A stretch of DNA of 64,000 nt, from the NCBI GenBank assembly GCA_902363675.1, contig CABJAV010000001.1, forward strand, positions 413,474-477,473, given 5' to 3'. Both the position numbers and the translations under genes were made by a program. The notes below the pieces were generated by a model, which did no database searches, had not been told where the DNA came from, and worked only from the letters and a program-made list of their open reading frames with translations. Source of the stretch: Lachnospiraceae bacterium. GTDB lineage: Bacteria > Bacillota > Clostridia > Lachnospirales > Lachnospiraceae. Below, piece after piece: positions 1 through 8,755 of this stretch (its first letter is position 1; each line of letters begins with the position of its first letter).

Positions 1-707
1 AATACTTTTACAACTTTCTGGCCGTTTAGCATTTCTTCGATAAAACCGTTCACTTTACCGAGATCTTCCTGCTGTGCAAGGAAGTAGCGGCTGGAAAAAG
101 AGGCAAATTTTCCAGTTATGAACACGGTGATTGCAACCATGATCAGTGTGATGACCGTAAGCGGAATATTTAAAATGATCATATAGATAAATACGTTTAC
201 AATTGTTACCACACTGTTTAAAAGCTGTGGAATACTCTGGCTGATGACCTGACGCAAAGTATCGATGTCGTTCGTGTAGACGGACATGATGTCACCGTGA
301 GAGTGCGTATCAAAATACCGGATCGGAAGATCCTGCATATGGGTAAACAGATCATCACGCAGATGTTTGATACTTCCCTGTGAAATATAGATCAAAAGCT
401 TATTGTAGGCAAATGTAGCGATGACACCAAGGGCATAAAAGCCGGCCACGCGACCGATGGCACCAAGCAGAGCACTGTAATCGTTGCTGTGATTCTGAAC
501 CATTGGAGTGATATAGTCATCAATCAGTGTCTGCATAAACATCGTTCCCTGTGTGTTGCAGAGGACGCTTAATAAAATGCCGATGATAACAAGAATATAT
601 AATACGCCGTAGCGTTTGAAAACATAACCCATCAGTCTTGCAAACAGTTTTCCCGGATTTTTGATTTTTGGTTTCGGACCTTTTGGTCCGCGTCCTGGTC
701 CTGGCAT
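1..707 (-). CDS. ABC multidrug exporter half-transporter, N-terminal part (cut by window edge)
   Basis: The reverse strand from 707 reads into an ABC exporter membrane domain that runs off the left edge; about 235 codons are visible and the ATPase domain is not. After a Pro/Gly/Lys-rich cytoplasmic start there are hydrophobic helices (for example VLYILVIIGILLSVL) and the coupling-helix type sequence QGSIKHLRDDLFTHMQ, followed by YFDTHSHGDIMS, typical of BmrD/LmrD-like halves. Its ATG shares one base with the TAA of the upstream half-transporter (TAATG), so the two are translationally coupled and probably form a heterodimer. Drug or peptide export across the membrane is inferred from the family; the substrate cannot be read from sequence. 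Confidence 0.9.
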   Translation of the reverse strand, partial: MPGPGRGPKGPKPKIKNPGKLFARLMGYVFKRYGVLYILVIIGILLSVLCNTQGTMFMQTLIDDYITPMVQNHSNDYSALLGAIGRVAGFYALGVIATFAYNKLLIYISQGSIKHLRDDLFTHMQDLPIRYFDTHSHGDIMSVYTNDIDTLRQVISQSIPQLLNSVVTIVNVFIYMIILNIPLTVITLIMVAITVFITGKFASFSSRYFLAQQEDLGKVNGFIEEMLNGQKVVKV

Positions 708-2455
708 TATGCGGCACCTCCTTCGTCAAAATCTCCGCCACCCTGTGTCTGCGATTCATACACATCACGGTAGATAGCGTTGGTCTGTAAAAGTTCTTCG
801 TGAGTACCGAAACCGTCCAGATGACCGTCATCTAAGACGATAATATGATCGGCATCCATAACCGAAGAGATACGTTGTGCAATAATAATTTTTGTTGTGC
901 CCGGGATTGCTTCGCGGAATGCTTTACGGATGCGGGCATCCGTTGCTGTATCCACGGCGCTGGTACTGTCATCGAGAATCAGCACTTTTGGCTTTTTCAA
1001 CAGGGCGCGTGCGATACACAGACGCTGTTTCTGACCACCGGATACATTGGTTCCGCCCTGTTCGATGTGGGTATTGTATTTGTCCGGAAATGTCTGGATG
1101 AATTCATCTGCACACGCCTGTTTGCAGGCTTCGATGCATTGCTCTTCGGTTGCGTTCGGATCACCCCAGCGCAGGTTGTCAAGAATGCTGCCTGAAAAAA
1201 GCACATTCTGTTGCAGAACAACGGACACTTCATTTCGCAGCGTATCCAGATCGTAGCTGCGGACATCTTTGCCTCCGACATAGACTGCGCCTTCGTTGAC
1301 ATCGTAAAGGCGGCTGATCAGGTTGACCAGAGATGATTTTGAACTTCCGGTTCCACCGACGATACCGATGGTCTCTCCGGAGGCGATGGATAGATTGATA
1401 TCATCCAGTACCGGAACCTCGGCAGAAGCAGAGTAGCGGAAAGTAACATGCTCAAAGCGAATGCTTCCGTCTTTGATTTCATAACATGGATCTTCCGGGT
1501 TATGCAGTGTGCTTTCTTCATTGATGACTTCTGCGATACGTCGTGCACTTGCGATACTCATGGAAATCATAACGAATACCATGGAGAGCATCATCAGGCT
1601 CATCAGAATGTTCATACAGTAGGTAAGCATTGCCATAAGATCACCGGTATCCAAAGTCGATCCAATAACCATATGTGCACCGAACCAGCTGATCAGAAGA
1701 ATGCAGAAGTATACAGTAAACTGCATCAGTGGCGAGTTCCATACGACAACGGACTCTGCCCGGAAAAGCATGTTGTAGATGTTCTGGCTTGCTTTTTTGA
1801 AACGCTTTTTTTCGTAATCGCCACGTACATAGGCTTTTACGACGCGGATTGCGGATACATTTTCCTGTACACTTTCATTCAGATCATCGTATTTTTTGAA
1901 CGCTTCCTGAAAGTAGTTCATGGCGCGGCGCACAATAAAGGCAAGACATCCACCGAGAAGGATGACCGCAACCAGATAGATACAGGCAAGTTTCGGACTG
2001 ATGAAAAATGACATGAACATTGCTACGATCAGCGTAGATAATGCACGTACACACATACGCAGAATCATCTGGTAAGAGTTCTGTATGTTTGTGACGTCGG
2101 TGGTCAGTCGTGTGACAAGACTCGAAGTATTGAATTTGTCAATATTGGCAAAGGAATATGTCTGAATTTTTTCAAACATTGCTTTGCGCAGGTTGCGTCC
2201 AAGACCCATAGAAGCCATGGCTCCGTATTTGGCGGCCAGTAAGCCGAAGGTCAGGGAGAAGATGGCAGTGATGATCATAATGCCACCGGTTACGTAAATA
2301 TGATGGGTGTCGCCTTTGTTCACACCCTCATTAATGATGGAAGCCATCAGAAGCGGAATGATCATTTCCATGATGACTTCGCAGAAGGCAAAGACCGGAG
2401 TCAGAATGGATGACTTCGTAAACTCTTTGACCTGTGCAAGTAGTGTTTTTAACAT
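707..2455 (-). CDS. ABC multidrug exporter half-transporter with degenerate ATPase site
   Basis: This is a complete 582-residue ABC half-exporter: an N-terminal six-helix membrane domain (roughly residues 15 to 310) and a C-terminal ATPase. The P-loop is GGTGSSKSS, with Ser where the last Gly usually stands. The signature is NVSGGQKQRL, and Walker B is LILDDSTSAVD, with Asp in place of the catalytic Glu. That combination is typical of the non-canonical subunit of heterodimeric exporters such as BmrC or LmrC, which fits its coupled neighbour. A start nine codons upstream is possible, but the ATG at 2455 has an AGAGGGG ribosome site six bases before it. It is the first gene of the operon and is divergent from a MarR regulator. 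Confidence 0.93.
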   Translation of the reverse strand: MLKTLLAQVKEFTKSSILTPVFAFCEVIMEMIIPLLMASIINEGVNKGDTHHIYVTGGIMIITAIFSLTFGLLAAKYGAMASMGLGRNLRKAMFEKIQTYSFANIDKFNTSSLVTRLTTDVTNIQNSYQMILRMCVRALSTLIVAMFMSFFISPKLACIYLVAVILLGGCLAFIVRRAMNYFQEAFKKYDDLNESVQENVSAIRVVKAYVRGDYEKKRFKKASQNIYNMLFRAESVVVWNSPLMQFTVYFCILLISWFGAHMVIGSTLDTGDLMAMLTYCMNILMSLMMLSMVFVMISMSIASARRIAEVINEESTLHNPEDPCYEIKDGSIRFEHVTFRYSASAEVPVLDDINLSIASGETIGIVGGTGSSKSSLVNLISRLYDVNEGAVYVGGKDVRSYDLDTLRNEVSVVLQQNVLFSGSILDNLRWGDPNATEEQCIEACKQACADEFIQTFPDKYNTHIEQGGTNVSGGQKQRLCIARALLKKPKVLILDDSTSAVDTATDARIRKAFREAIPGTTKIIIAQRISSVMDADHIIVLDDGHLDGFGTHEELLQTNAIYRDVYESQTQGGGDFDEGGAA

Positions 2456-2514
2456 AATGTCCCCTCTTTCTGAAATATTCACAAACTTATGAAAAGCGGG
2501 TTGCTTTTTGAAAG

Positions 2515-2526
2515 TTAGTGTGCTAA
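2515..2526. promoter_or_regulatory. Candidate MarR operator
   Basis: TTAGTGTGCTAA is a short inverted repeat (TTAG, four bases, CTAA) just downstream of the -10 of the exporter promoter, where a bound repressor would block transcription. A further TTAG lies at 2534-2537. The link to the adjacent MarR protein is inferred from position only. Confidence 0.4.
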
Positions 2527-2530
2527 ATAT

Positions 2531-2559
2531 ATGTTAGACCATGACTTTTATATTGTCAA
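2531..2559 (-). promoter_or_regulatory. Promoter of the ABC exporter operon
   Basis: On the reverse strand TTGACA (2559-2554) is followed after 17 bases by TAACAT (2536-2531), a good sigma-A promoter. It points at the exporter operon whose first codon is at 2455. Confidence 0.7.
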
Positions 2560-2593
2560 TACAGAAAAAATAATTAAGTAGAGGAGAGCAGAT

Positions 2594-3061
2594 ATGTCTT
2601 GCAAAAATGGAAAACCGGATCATCTAGGTCACCGTTTTCGGGTCATCCACAATATGATCGACAAGTATTTTCAGAAGAACAGAGAGGCCGGCAGAGCATG
2701 CAACCTTACGAGGGCGCAGTGCGGAGCCATTCATTATTTCTATGATCATCGGGAGGAAGACATCTTCCAGAAAGATTTTGAGGCGGAATTTTCCATATCC
2801 GGGGCGACGGCTACAAATATATTAAAAGTACTGGAGCGGGAAAAACTGATCGAACGGATTCCGATGAAGGAAGATGGGCGTCTCAAAAAAATTGTGTTGC
2901 TCGATGCGGGGGCACAGGTTCATGAGGAGGCATACACCAATATCTTGTATATGGAAAAAACTTTAACAAAAGGAATGAATGCCGATGAAATTGCAAATCT
3001 AAGGCAATTGTTGGATAAAGTGATACACAATTTGGAAGATTTGCAGGAATTGCAAGGATAA
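2594..3061 (+). CDS. MarR-family transcriptional regulator
   Basis: A 155-residue protein with the MarR winged-helix pattern: an N-terminal dimerisation helix, the recognition region FSISGATATNILKVLEREKLI (residues about 65 to 85), and the wing PMKEDGRLKKIVL. Length and layout match MarR proteins that repress drug-efflux genes. It is divergent from the ABC exporter pair, with a 138-base intergenic region holding a good reverse promoter and a TTAG/CTAA palindrome, so repression of the exporter and of itself, relieved by a ligand, is the likely arrangement. The ribosome site is GAGGAGAG nine bases before the ATG. Confidence 0.9.
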   Translation: MSCKNGKPDHLGHRFRVIHNMIDKYFQKNREAGRACNLTRAQCGAIHYFYDHREEDIFQKDFEAEFSISGATATNILKVLEREKLIERIPMKEDGRLKKIVLLDAGAQVHEEAYTNILYMEKTLTKGMNADEIANLRQLLDKVIHNLEDLQELQG

Positions 3062-3077
3062 TTTTGTGCAAAAATAA

Positions 3078-3128
3078 CCACATAATATTGGCGTGACTTA
3101 TTGACAAGAACACAAGATATAGTGTAAT
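3078..3128 (+). promoter_or_regulatory. nrdDG promoter overlapped by NrdR boxes
   Basis: TTGACA (3101-3106), 16 bases, TGTAAT (3123-3128) forms the promoter. ACACAAGATATAGTGT (3110-3125) differs at one position from the NrdR box consensus ACACWATATATWGTGT and fills the spacer. A weaker copy (10 of 16 matches) starts at 3078, 32 bases upstream, the usual three-turn spacing of paired NrdR boxes. NrdR would therefore occlude RNA polymerase when dATP is high. Confidence 0.75.
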
Positions 3129-3134
3129 CTTGTA

Positions 3135-3192
3135 CATGCAGGAAAAATGATGCCTGTATGTGAAAAACAAAAAGCAACAGAGTCCGTTGCTT
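3135..3192 (+). other. Two small hairpins in the nrdD leader
   Basis: The leader can fold CATGCAGG/CCTGTATG (3135-3142 with 3153-3160, one wobble pair) and AAGCAAC/GTTGCTT (3172-3178 with 3186-3192). Neither has a T-run, so they are not terminators. No known riboswitch was recognised. Confidence 0.35.
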
Positions 3193-3261
3193 CATCATAT
3201 TACTACAAAATGGGCACGATAGAGTTTGGTCCATACAGAAAATTAGGAGAGAGGGAAGATA

Positions 3262-5448
3262 ATGAAGATCATCAAACGAAGTGGCGTTGAGGATATATTT
3301 GATGCAAATAAGATTGTCGCTGCAGTGCAGAAAGCCAATGCATCGGTTATTGATTATGAAAAATTGAGCAATGAGCAGATTGAGGAGATTGCGAACAACG
3401 TAGAAGTTGCGTGTGAGAACATGAAGCGTTCACCAAGCGTGGAAGAGATCCAGGATATGGTAGAGAACCAGCTGATGAACAAGCATGCATTTACCGTTGC
3501 GCGTAATTATATTACTTATCGTTATAAGAGAGCACTGGTGCGTAAATCAAATTCCACGGATGAGCAGATTTTAAGCCTCTTAGAGTGCAATAATGAGGAA
3601 GTAAAGCAGGAGAATTCCAACAAGAATCCTACGGTAAACAGTGTGCAGCGTGATTATATGGCAGGTGAGGTCAGCAAGGATATCACCAAGCGTTTTCTGT
3701 TGCCGGAAGACATTGTGGAGGCTCATGAAAAAGGACTGATCCATTTCCACGATGCAGACTATTTTGCGCAGCATATGCACAATTGCTGTCTTGTAAATCT
3801 TGGGGATATGCTTGAGAACGGAACGGTCATCAGTGAGACAAGAATTGACCGACCGAAGAGTTTCTCCACCGCATGTAATATTGCAACGCAGGCAATTGCA
3901 CAGATTGCAAGTTCCCAGTATGGTGGACAGAGTATTTCCCTGTCACATCTTGCACCATTTGTACAGGTCAGCCGTGAAAAATTCCGTATACAGGTGCGCA
4001 GGGAATTCGAGGCAATCGGATTGGATCTTGACGAAGAAAAAATCAACAAAGTAGCAGAGCTGCGTGTAAAAGAAGAAATCAACCGTGGTGTGCAGATGAT
4101 CCAGTATCAGGTCATCACACTGATGACAACGAATGGACAGGCTCCATTTATTACTGTATTTATGTATCTGGACGAGGTACCGGAAGGACAGACGAGAACC
4201 GATCTTGCAGCAATCATTGAGGAAATGCTTCACCAGAGAATCAAAGGTGTCAAGAATGAAAAAGGTGTATTTATCACACCGGCTTTTCCAAAGCTGATCT
4301 ATGTGCTGGAAGAGGATAACATTCATGAAGATTCTCCATATTGGTATCTGACCCAGCTTGCAGCGCAGTGTACTGCAAAGCGTATGGTTCCGGATTACAT
4401 TTCAGAGAAGAAGATGAAGGAACTGAAGGTGGACAAGAATGGAGAAGGACATTGCTATACCTGTATGGGATGCCGCAGCTTTCTGACTCCTTATGTGGAT
4501 CCGGAAACAAACAAACCGAAATATTATGGACGTTTCAACCAGGGTGTTGTCACCATTAATCTGGTAGACGCTGCATGCTCTTCAGGTGGAGATATGGATA
4601 AGTTCTGGAAGATCCTTGATGAACGTCTGGACTTATGTTACCGTGCGCTGATGTGCAGACATAAGAGACTTTTGGGAACACCGTCCGATGTAGCTCCGAT
4701 TTTATGGCAGAATGGCGCACTTGCCAGACTGAAAAAAGGCGAGCCGATCGACAAGCTGCTTTTTGGCGGATATTCCACAATTTCTCTCGGATATGCCGGA
4801 CTTTGCGAGTGTACCCGTTATATGACAGGTGTTTCACATACGGAGCCGGAACTTGGTACACCGTTCGCACTCAAAGTAATGCAGCATCTGAATGATGCCT
4901 GTGCAGAATGGAAAGCAAAAGAAAATATTGATTTCAGTCTGTACGGTACACCGCTTGAGTCTACGACTTATAAGTTTGCCAAATGCTTACAGAAGCGTTT
5001 CGGAATCATCAAGGGGGTCACGGATCGCAACTACATTACAAACAGTTATCACGTACATGTTACGGAAGACATCAATGCTTTTGATAAGCTGAAATTTGAG
5101 TCACAGTTCCAGGCATTGTCCCAGGGTGGTGCAATCAGTTATGTGGAAGTGCCAAATATGCAGAACAATATCGAAGCAGTTCTTTCTGTTATTCAGTACA
5201 TCTACGACAACATTATGTATGCAGAGCTGAACACCAAGAGTGATTACTGCATGGAATGTGGTTATGATGGCGAGATCAAGATCGTCGAGGAAGAAGGAAG
5301 CGGCAAGCTTGTTTGGGAATGCCCGAACTGCGGAAACCGTAACCAGGATAAAATGAGCGTAGCGCGTCGTACGTGTGGATATATCGGAACACAGTTCTGG
5401 AATCAGGGACGTACACAGGAAATCAAGGAGCGCGTGTTACATTTATAA
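3262..5448 (+). CDS. nrdD: Anaerobic ribonucleoside-triphosphate reductase
   Basis: This 728-residue class III ribonucleotide reductase makes dNTPs from NTPs without oxygen. An ATP-cone allosteric domain occupies residues 1 to about 95. The catalytic glycyl-radical domain follows, with the conserved YTCMGCRSF segment. The C-terminus has two zinc-binding CxxC pairs (CMECG and CPNCG) and the radical loop RRTCGYIG, with the radical Gly near residue 706. The activase nrdG follows 34 bases downstream in the same operon. NrdR boxes upstream predict dNTP-level control. The ATG at 3262 has a GAGAGGGA ribosome site. Confidence 0.98.
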   Translation: MKIIKRSGVEDIFDANKIVAAVQKANASVIDYEKLSNEQIEEIANNVEVACENMKRSPSVEEIQDMVENQLMNKHAFTVARNYITYRYKRALVRKSNSTDEQILSLLECNNEEVKQENSNKNPTVNSVQRDYMAGEVSKDITKRFLLPEDIVEAHEKGLIHFHDADYFAQHMHNCCLVNLGDMLENGTVISETRIDRPKSFSTACNIATQAIAQIASSQYGGQSISLSHLAPFVQVSREKFRIQVRREFEAIGLDLDEEKINKVAELRVKEEINRGVQMIQYQVITLMTTNGQAPFITVFMYLDEVPEGQTRTDLAAIIEEMLHQRIKGVKNEKGVFITPAFPKLIYVLEEDNIHEDSPYWYLTQLAAQCTAKRMVPDYISEKKMKELKVDKNGEGHCYTCMGCRSFLTPYVDPETNKPKYYGRFNQGVVTINLVDAACSSGGDMDKFWKILDERLDLCYRALMCRHKRLLGTPSDVAPILWQNGALARLKKGEPIDKLLFGGYSTISLGYAGLCECTRYMTGVSHTEPELGTPFALKVMQHLNDACAEWKAKENIDFSLYGTPLESTTYKFAKCLQKRFGIIKGVTDRNYITNSYHVHVTEDINAFDKLKFESQFQALSQGGAISYVEVPNMQNNIEAVLSVIQYIYDNIMYAELNTKSDYCMECGYDGEIKIVEEEGSGKLVWECPNCGNRNQDKMSVARRTCGYIGTQFWNQGRTQEIKERVLHL

Positions 5449-5482
5449 AGATTGTGTCATAAAGGAATAAAGGAACATTGCA

Positions 5483-6001
5483 ATGAATTATGCAGGAATA
5501 AAGTATTGTGATATTGCAAATGGAAGTGGCTGCCGGACCGTATTATTTGTGTCCGGCTGTCGTAATGCATGCAAAGGTTGTTTTCAGCCACAGACATGGG
5601 ATTTCTGTTATGGAAAGCCTTTTGATGAGGCTGTGCAGCAGGAAGTGATCGATTCGTTAGAACCGGAATATATTACCGGAATCACGCTTCTTGGCGGGGA
5701 ACCGTTCGAGCCGGAGAATCAGGCAGCATTGCTTCCATTTATGAAAAAAGTAAAAGAAAAATATCCGAATAAGAATGTGTGGGCTTTTACCGGATATATA
5801 TATGATAAGGATCTGATTCCAGGTGGAAGAAAATACACAAAAGATACAGATCCGCTTCTGGATATGATCGACGTTTTGGTGGATGGACCATTCGTGGAAG
5901 AATTGAAAGATATTACACTCAAATTCCGCGGTTCATCAAATCAGCGCCTTTTGGACTTGAAAAAAACGAGAGAACATGGCAAAATAGTTATGCAATTTTA
6001 G
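5483..6001 (+). CDS. nrdG: Anaerobic ribonucleoside-triphosphate reductase activating protein
   Basis: A 172-residue radical-SAM enzyme that installs the glycyl radical on NrdD. The [4Fe-4S] cysteines are in VSGCRNACKGCFQPQTWDF (CxxxCxxC), and ITLLGGEPF is the SAM-binding GGEP motif. Length is normal for NrdG. It lies directly behind nrdD and is expressed with it. Confidence 0.97.
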   Translation: MNYAGIKYCDIANGSGCRTVLFVSGCRNACKGCFQPQTWDFCYGKPFDEAVQQEVIDSLEPEYITGITLLGGEPFEPENQAALLPFMKKVKEKYPNKNVWAFTGYIYDKDLIPGGRKYTKDTDPLLDMIDVLVDGPFVEELKDITLKFRGSSNQRLLDLKKTREHGKIVMQF

Positions 6002-6029
6002 AAATGATCGGGAAAGAGGCGTGAATCAA

Positions 6030-6356
6030 ATGAAAAAGCAAGTAAACAAAATGATTGGTTTTGTCTGCTATATCATTGGCGTGGTTTGTTCTGTCTATTT
6101 TGGTCTGTGGAAAATGCTTCTGATTCCTCTGCGGATGCTTTATGTAGCCGCTGTCAACGGGGAACTTAGTGCAACACTTGTGATTGCATGTGCAATTAAA
6201 ATTTTGTTTTCTACAACAATGAGCGGACTGATCTGGTGTATTGGATACATTGTTTATAATCATTTCAAAGGAACAGAAGATCCGGATTGGGAGGCAATCG
6301 AAGCCAGGCGAATGAAAAGACGGGATGAGGATGAGAAAGAGAGGCAGGCATCGTGA
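6030..6356 (+). CDS. Small two-helix membrane protein
   Basis: About 108 residues, unrecognised. The first two thirds hold two hydrophobic segments (MIGFVCYIIGVVCSVYFGLW and a second one around TLVIACAIKILFSTTMSGLI); the tail is charged (EARRMKRRDEDEKERQ). A GTG at 6021 lies only one base after the AAAGAGG ribosome site, so the ATG at 6030 (ten-base spacing) is the better start. Its TGA overlaps the GTG of the fliB-like gene by four bases (GTGA), implying coupled translation. Confidence 0.7.
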   Translation: MKKQVNKMIGFVCYIIGVVCSVYFGLWKMLLIPLRMLYVAAVNGELSATLVIACAIKILFSTTMSGLIWCIGYIVYNHFKGTEDPDWEAIEARRMKRRDEDEKERQAS

Positions 6357-7519
6357 TTTTACGTGTACCTGAATATTACGACGAATTTTCCTGTATCGCC
6401 AGCCGCTGCAAGGACAGCTGCTGTGCGGGATGGGAGATTGATATTGATGAGGATTCTTACGCATATTACAACAGTGTGGAAGGTCCATTCAGCAAGCGGC
6501 TGAAAGAAAGTATCTACGAGGCCGATGATGAGGATGGATGTGGTTATCGTTTCAAATTAAAAGGCAACAAGCGTTGTGCGATGTTAAATGATAACAATCT
6601 CTGTGACCTGTATACGGCATTGGGAGAGGAGGCACTGTGTGAAGTATGCACAGAGTATCCTCGTTTTTCTATTATTTATGGAAATGTGGAACAGAAGGCA
6701 CTAAGCCTTTCCTGTGAGGAAGTCGGCCGAATTCTGTTTGAACGCACCAATCCGGAAAAGCTGATTGATATTGAACTTCCGGGAGACTGCGACGACGGTG
6801 AGGATGATCCGGCTTATGTGGCATTTTTTGAGTGGGTGCAGCAGGAAGCAGTGGCAATCCTGCAGAATCGTGAGATTCCGGTTACCCAGCGGATGCGTGA
6901 GTTTCTTGCCTGGTGCGACAGAGTACAGACGATTGTTAATTATTCACAGGCAAAGGACGATACGACTATTCTTGCGCGTTGGAGAAATGAGGACGCGGAC
7001 CGTGAAATTCATGAGTGGGAACAAAAGAACGTAGAAGGCAAAAAGCAACCCGAGCGGAAGCTTTCTTATGAGGATTTCTGCGATCGTTTTGAAATATTTC
7101 TCGATATGGAAGAACTTGATGAGGAATGGATCAATACAAAAGCAGAGTTTGAAAAGCTGTATCAGGAAGATACCTATGAAAAGGTTCTATTGGAGTATCT
7201 GAATTCTTCCGACTATTCAGAATTAGGATATGAGCATTTGCTCGTCTATTTTGTATACCGCTATCTGATGAACGCAGTGTATGATTTTGATATTTTGTCC
7301 TATGCAAAAATGATTGTGGTGGCAACACTGGTTGTGCGGGATATGGATGCTGCGCGATACCAGCGCAATGGTGGCAGATTTACGATGTTTGACCGCATTG
7401 ATGTGGCACGTATTTTCTCAAAGGAAGTAGAACATTCCGAGGGGAATGCAGAAGAACTCAAAGAAATGTGTATGATGGAAGAAATCGCAAGAGTGGATGC
7501 ACTTTGCAGACAAATATAA
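6353..7519 (+). CDS. fliB: FliB-like flagellin lysine-N-methylase family protein
   Basis: A 388-residue protein beginning with a cysteine cluster typical of the FliB/YkgJ superfamily (residues 14-25 CIASRCKDSCCAGW, then CAMLNDNNLCDLY, CEVCTEYPRF and SLSCEE), thought to bind a metal or Fe-S centre. Family members are annotated as flagellin lysine N-methylases. No flagellar gene lies in the window, so the substrate here is uncertain. GTG start, coupled to the preceding membrane protein; a strong terminator follows at once. Confidence 0.75.
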   Translation: MILRVPEYYDEFSCIASRCKDSCCAGWEIDIDEDSYAYYNSVEGPFSKRLKESIYEADDEDGCGYRFKLKGNKRCAMLNDNNLCDLYTALGEEALCEVCTEYPRFSIIYGNVEQKALSLSCEEVGRILFERTNPEKLIDIELPGDCDDGEDDPAYVAFFEWVQQEAVAILQNREIPVTQRMREFLAWCDRVQTIVNYSQAKDDTTILARWRNEDADREIHEWEQKNVEGKKQPERKLSYEDFCDRFEIFLDMEELDEEWINTKAEFEKLYQEDTYEKVLLEYLNSSDYSELGYEHLLVYFVYRYLMNAVYDFDILSYAKMIVVATLVVRDMDAARYQRNGGRFTMFDRIDVARIFSKEVEHSEGNAEELKEMCMMEEIARVDALCRQI

Positions 7520-7525
7520 GAAAAG

Positions 7526-7570
7526 CCGCTGTATGATTTAAAGTTTCAAATCATACAGCGGTTTTGTTTT
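7526..7570. terminator. Bidirectional terminator between fliB and the aldolase gene
   Basis: A perfect 14-base stem, CCGCTGTATGATTT (7526-7539) with its complement (7548-7561), is flanked by AAAAG on the left and TTTTGTTTT on the right, so it can stop transcription from both convergent genes. Confidence 0.92.
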
Positions 7571-7588
7571 GCTTTCTTTTATTTTCTT

Positions 7589-8560
7589 TTATTTGTCTAA
7601 GAGATCAGTATAGAAATCTGCGTAATCACTTCGTTTTTCTTTGCTGAAATCAATTGCAGCCGATGGATGCTGATTTAAACGTCCGGTCAGAAGGTACGGA
7701 ATATCGTAACCCCATACAGCTCCGCTTTCTTTCAAAGGAAGCATGTAATCCTCTAAGAATTTAAGAACCGGGAAGATATTGTATTTTGGATTTTTTAAGA
7801 AGCTAAGCAACAGTTCCATTGCACAGTTACCGGCACCACGTCCCATGGACATCATGGTTGCATCTAACAGGCTGACACCACGGGATGCCGCTTCGATCGT
7901 ATTGGCGAAAGCAAGCTGCTGATTATTGTGCGCATGCATACCAATGTATTTTCCGTATTTCTCCCCAAGTTCGGTGTATTTGTCAGCAATCGAGCGAATC
8001 TGTTCAGGGTAGAGGGAACCGTAACTGTCTACGATGTAGATGCCGTCGGCACTGCTTTTTCCTACCATTTCGAGCGCCTGGTCAATATCCGTTTCTTTTG
8101 CGTTGGAGATTGCCATGATGTTACAGGTTACTTCGTATCCCTTTGCTTTTGCATCCTCGATCATTTCAATTGCAGCAGGCATCTGATGTACGTAAGTAGC
8201 TACGCGAACCATATCGATAACACTGTCTTTTCTGTCAATGATGTCCTTTTTGTAATCGCAGCGGCCAACGTCTGCCATGACGGAAATCTTCATATCTGAG
8301 TTGTTGTCACCTACGATCGCACGGATATTTTCTTCATCACAGAATTTCCACTTGCCGAATTTATTTACATCAAATAACTCCTTGGAAGCCTTATATCCAA
8401 ATTCCATATAATCAACGCCTGCCTTTACGTTGGTACGGTACAGTGCATTGATAAAATCGTCGGAGAACATAAAGTTGTTTACAAGTCCTCCGTCACGAAT
8501 GGTTGCGTCCAATACTCGAATATCGGAACGTGCTGTCATTAAGTCTCCCTTTTGAGCCAT
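7589..8560 (-). CDS. HMGL-like aldolase-domain protein (4-hydroxy-2-oxovalerate aldolase type)
   Basis: A 323-residue TIM-barrel protein of the HMG-CoA lyase/DmpG superfamily. The catalytic RDGG motif is in LDATIRDGGLVNN (residues 18-30), and the metal-binding HxH is in MHAHNNQQLAF. The region GAVWGYDIPYLLTG resembles the helical lid of DmpG-like aldolases. These enzymes cleave or form C-C bonds on 2-oxo acids; the true substrate is unknown because no pathway genes adjoin it. The start has AAGGAGG ten bases upstream. Confidence 0.82.
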   Translation of the reverse strand: MAQKGDLMTARSDIRVLDATIRDGGLVNNFMFSDDFINALYRTNVKAGVDYMEFGYKASKELFDVNKFGKWKFCDEENIRAIVGDNNSDMKISVMADVGRCDYKKDIIDRKDSVIDMVRVATYVHQMPAAIEMIEDAKAKGYEVTCNIMAISNAKETDIDQALEMVGKSSADGIYIVDSYGSLYPEQIRSIADKYTELGEKYGKYIGMHAHNNQQLAFANTIEAASRGVSLLDATMMSMGRGAGNCAMELLLSFLKNPKYNIFPVLKFLEDYMLPLKESGAVWGYDIPYLLTGRLNQHPSAAIDFSKEKRSDYADFYTDLLDK

Positions 8561-8591
8561 TTTTGTTTTCCTCCTTAGGTAAAATAATTAT

Positions 8592-8652
8592 TTAACACTT
8601 TAACGCCTTAACGCGTGTGAGTATATAATAACACATTCAAATAAAATTGCAA
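8592..8652 (-). promoter_or_regulatory. Promoter of the aldolase gene with three TTAAC direct repeats
   Basis: On the reverse strand TTGCAA (8652-8647), 16 bases, TATTAT (8630-8625) makes a promoter for the aldolase gene. Just downstream of it, TTAAC (forward strand) recurs at 8592, 8600 and 8608 with an exact 8-base period, a layout suggesting a regulator binding array in the early transcribed region. Confidence 0.5.
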
Positions 8653-8701
8653 GTACATTCTTTACTTTTTTATAAGGGACGAATATAATGATACACGGGT
8701 C

Positions 8702-8728
8702 AAAAGCAGAAGCGTGTTCTGCTTTTTT
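8702..8728 (+). terminator. Terminator-like hairpin in the leader of the MraY-like gene
   Basis: AAAAGCAGA (8702-8710) pairs with TCTGCTTTT (8718-8726) and runs into six T residues. It lies 28 bases before the start codon of the next gene, so it is either an attenuator or the end of a short upstream transcript. Confidence 0.6.
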
Positions 8729-8755
8729 CACAATACAATAAACTAGGAGGAAAAC

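Noticed and set aside
845..2011. Forward-strand open frames opposite the ABC transporter
   Set aside because: They are antisense shadows of a well-supported exporter gene, with no ribosome sites and no domain.
3135..3192. Cobalamin or other riboswitch upstream of nrdD
   Set aside because: The leader is too short and lacks recognisable riboswitch motifs; NrdR boxes explain the region.
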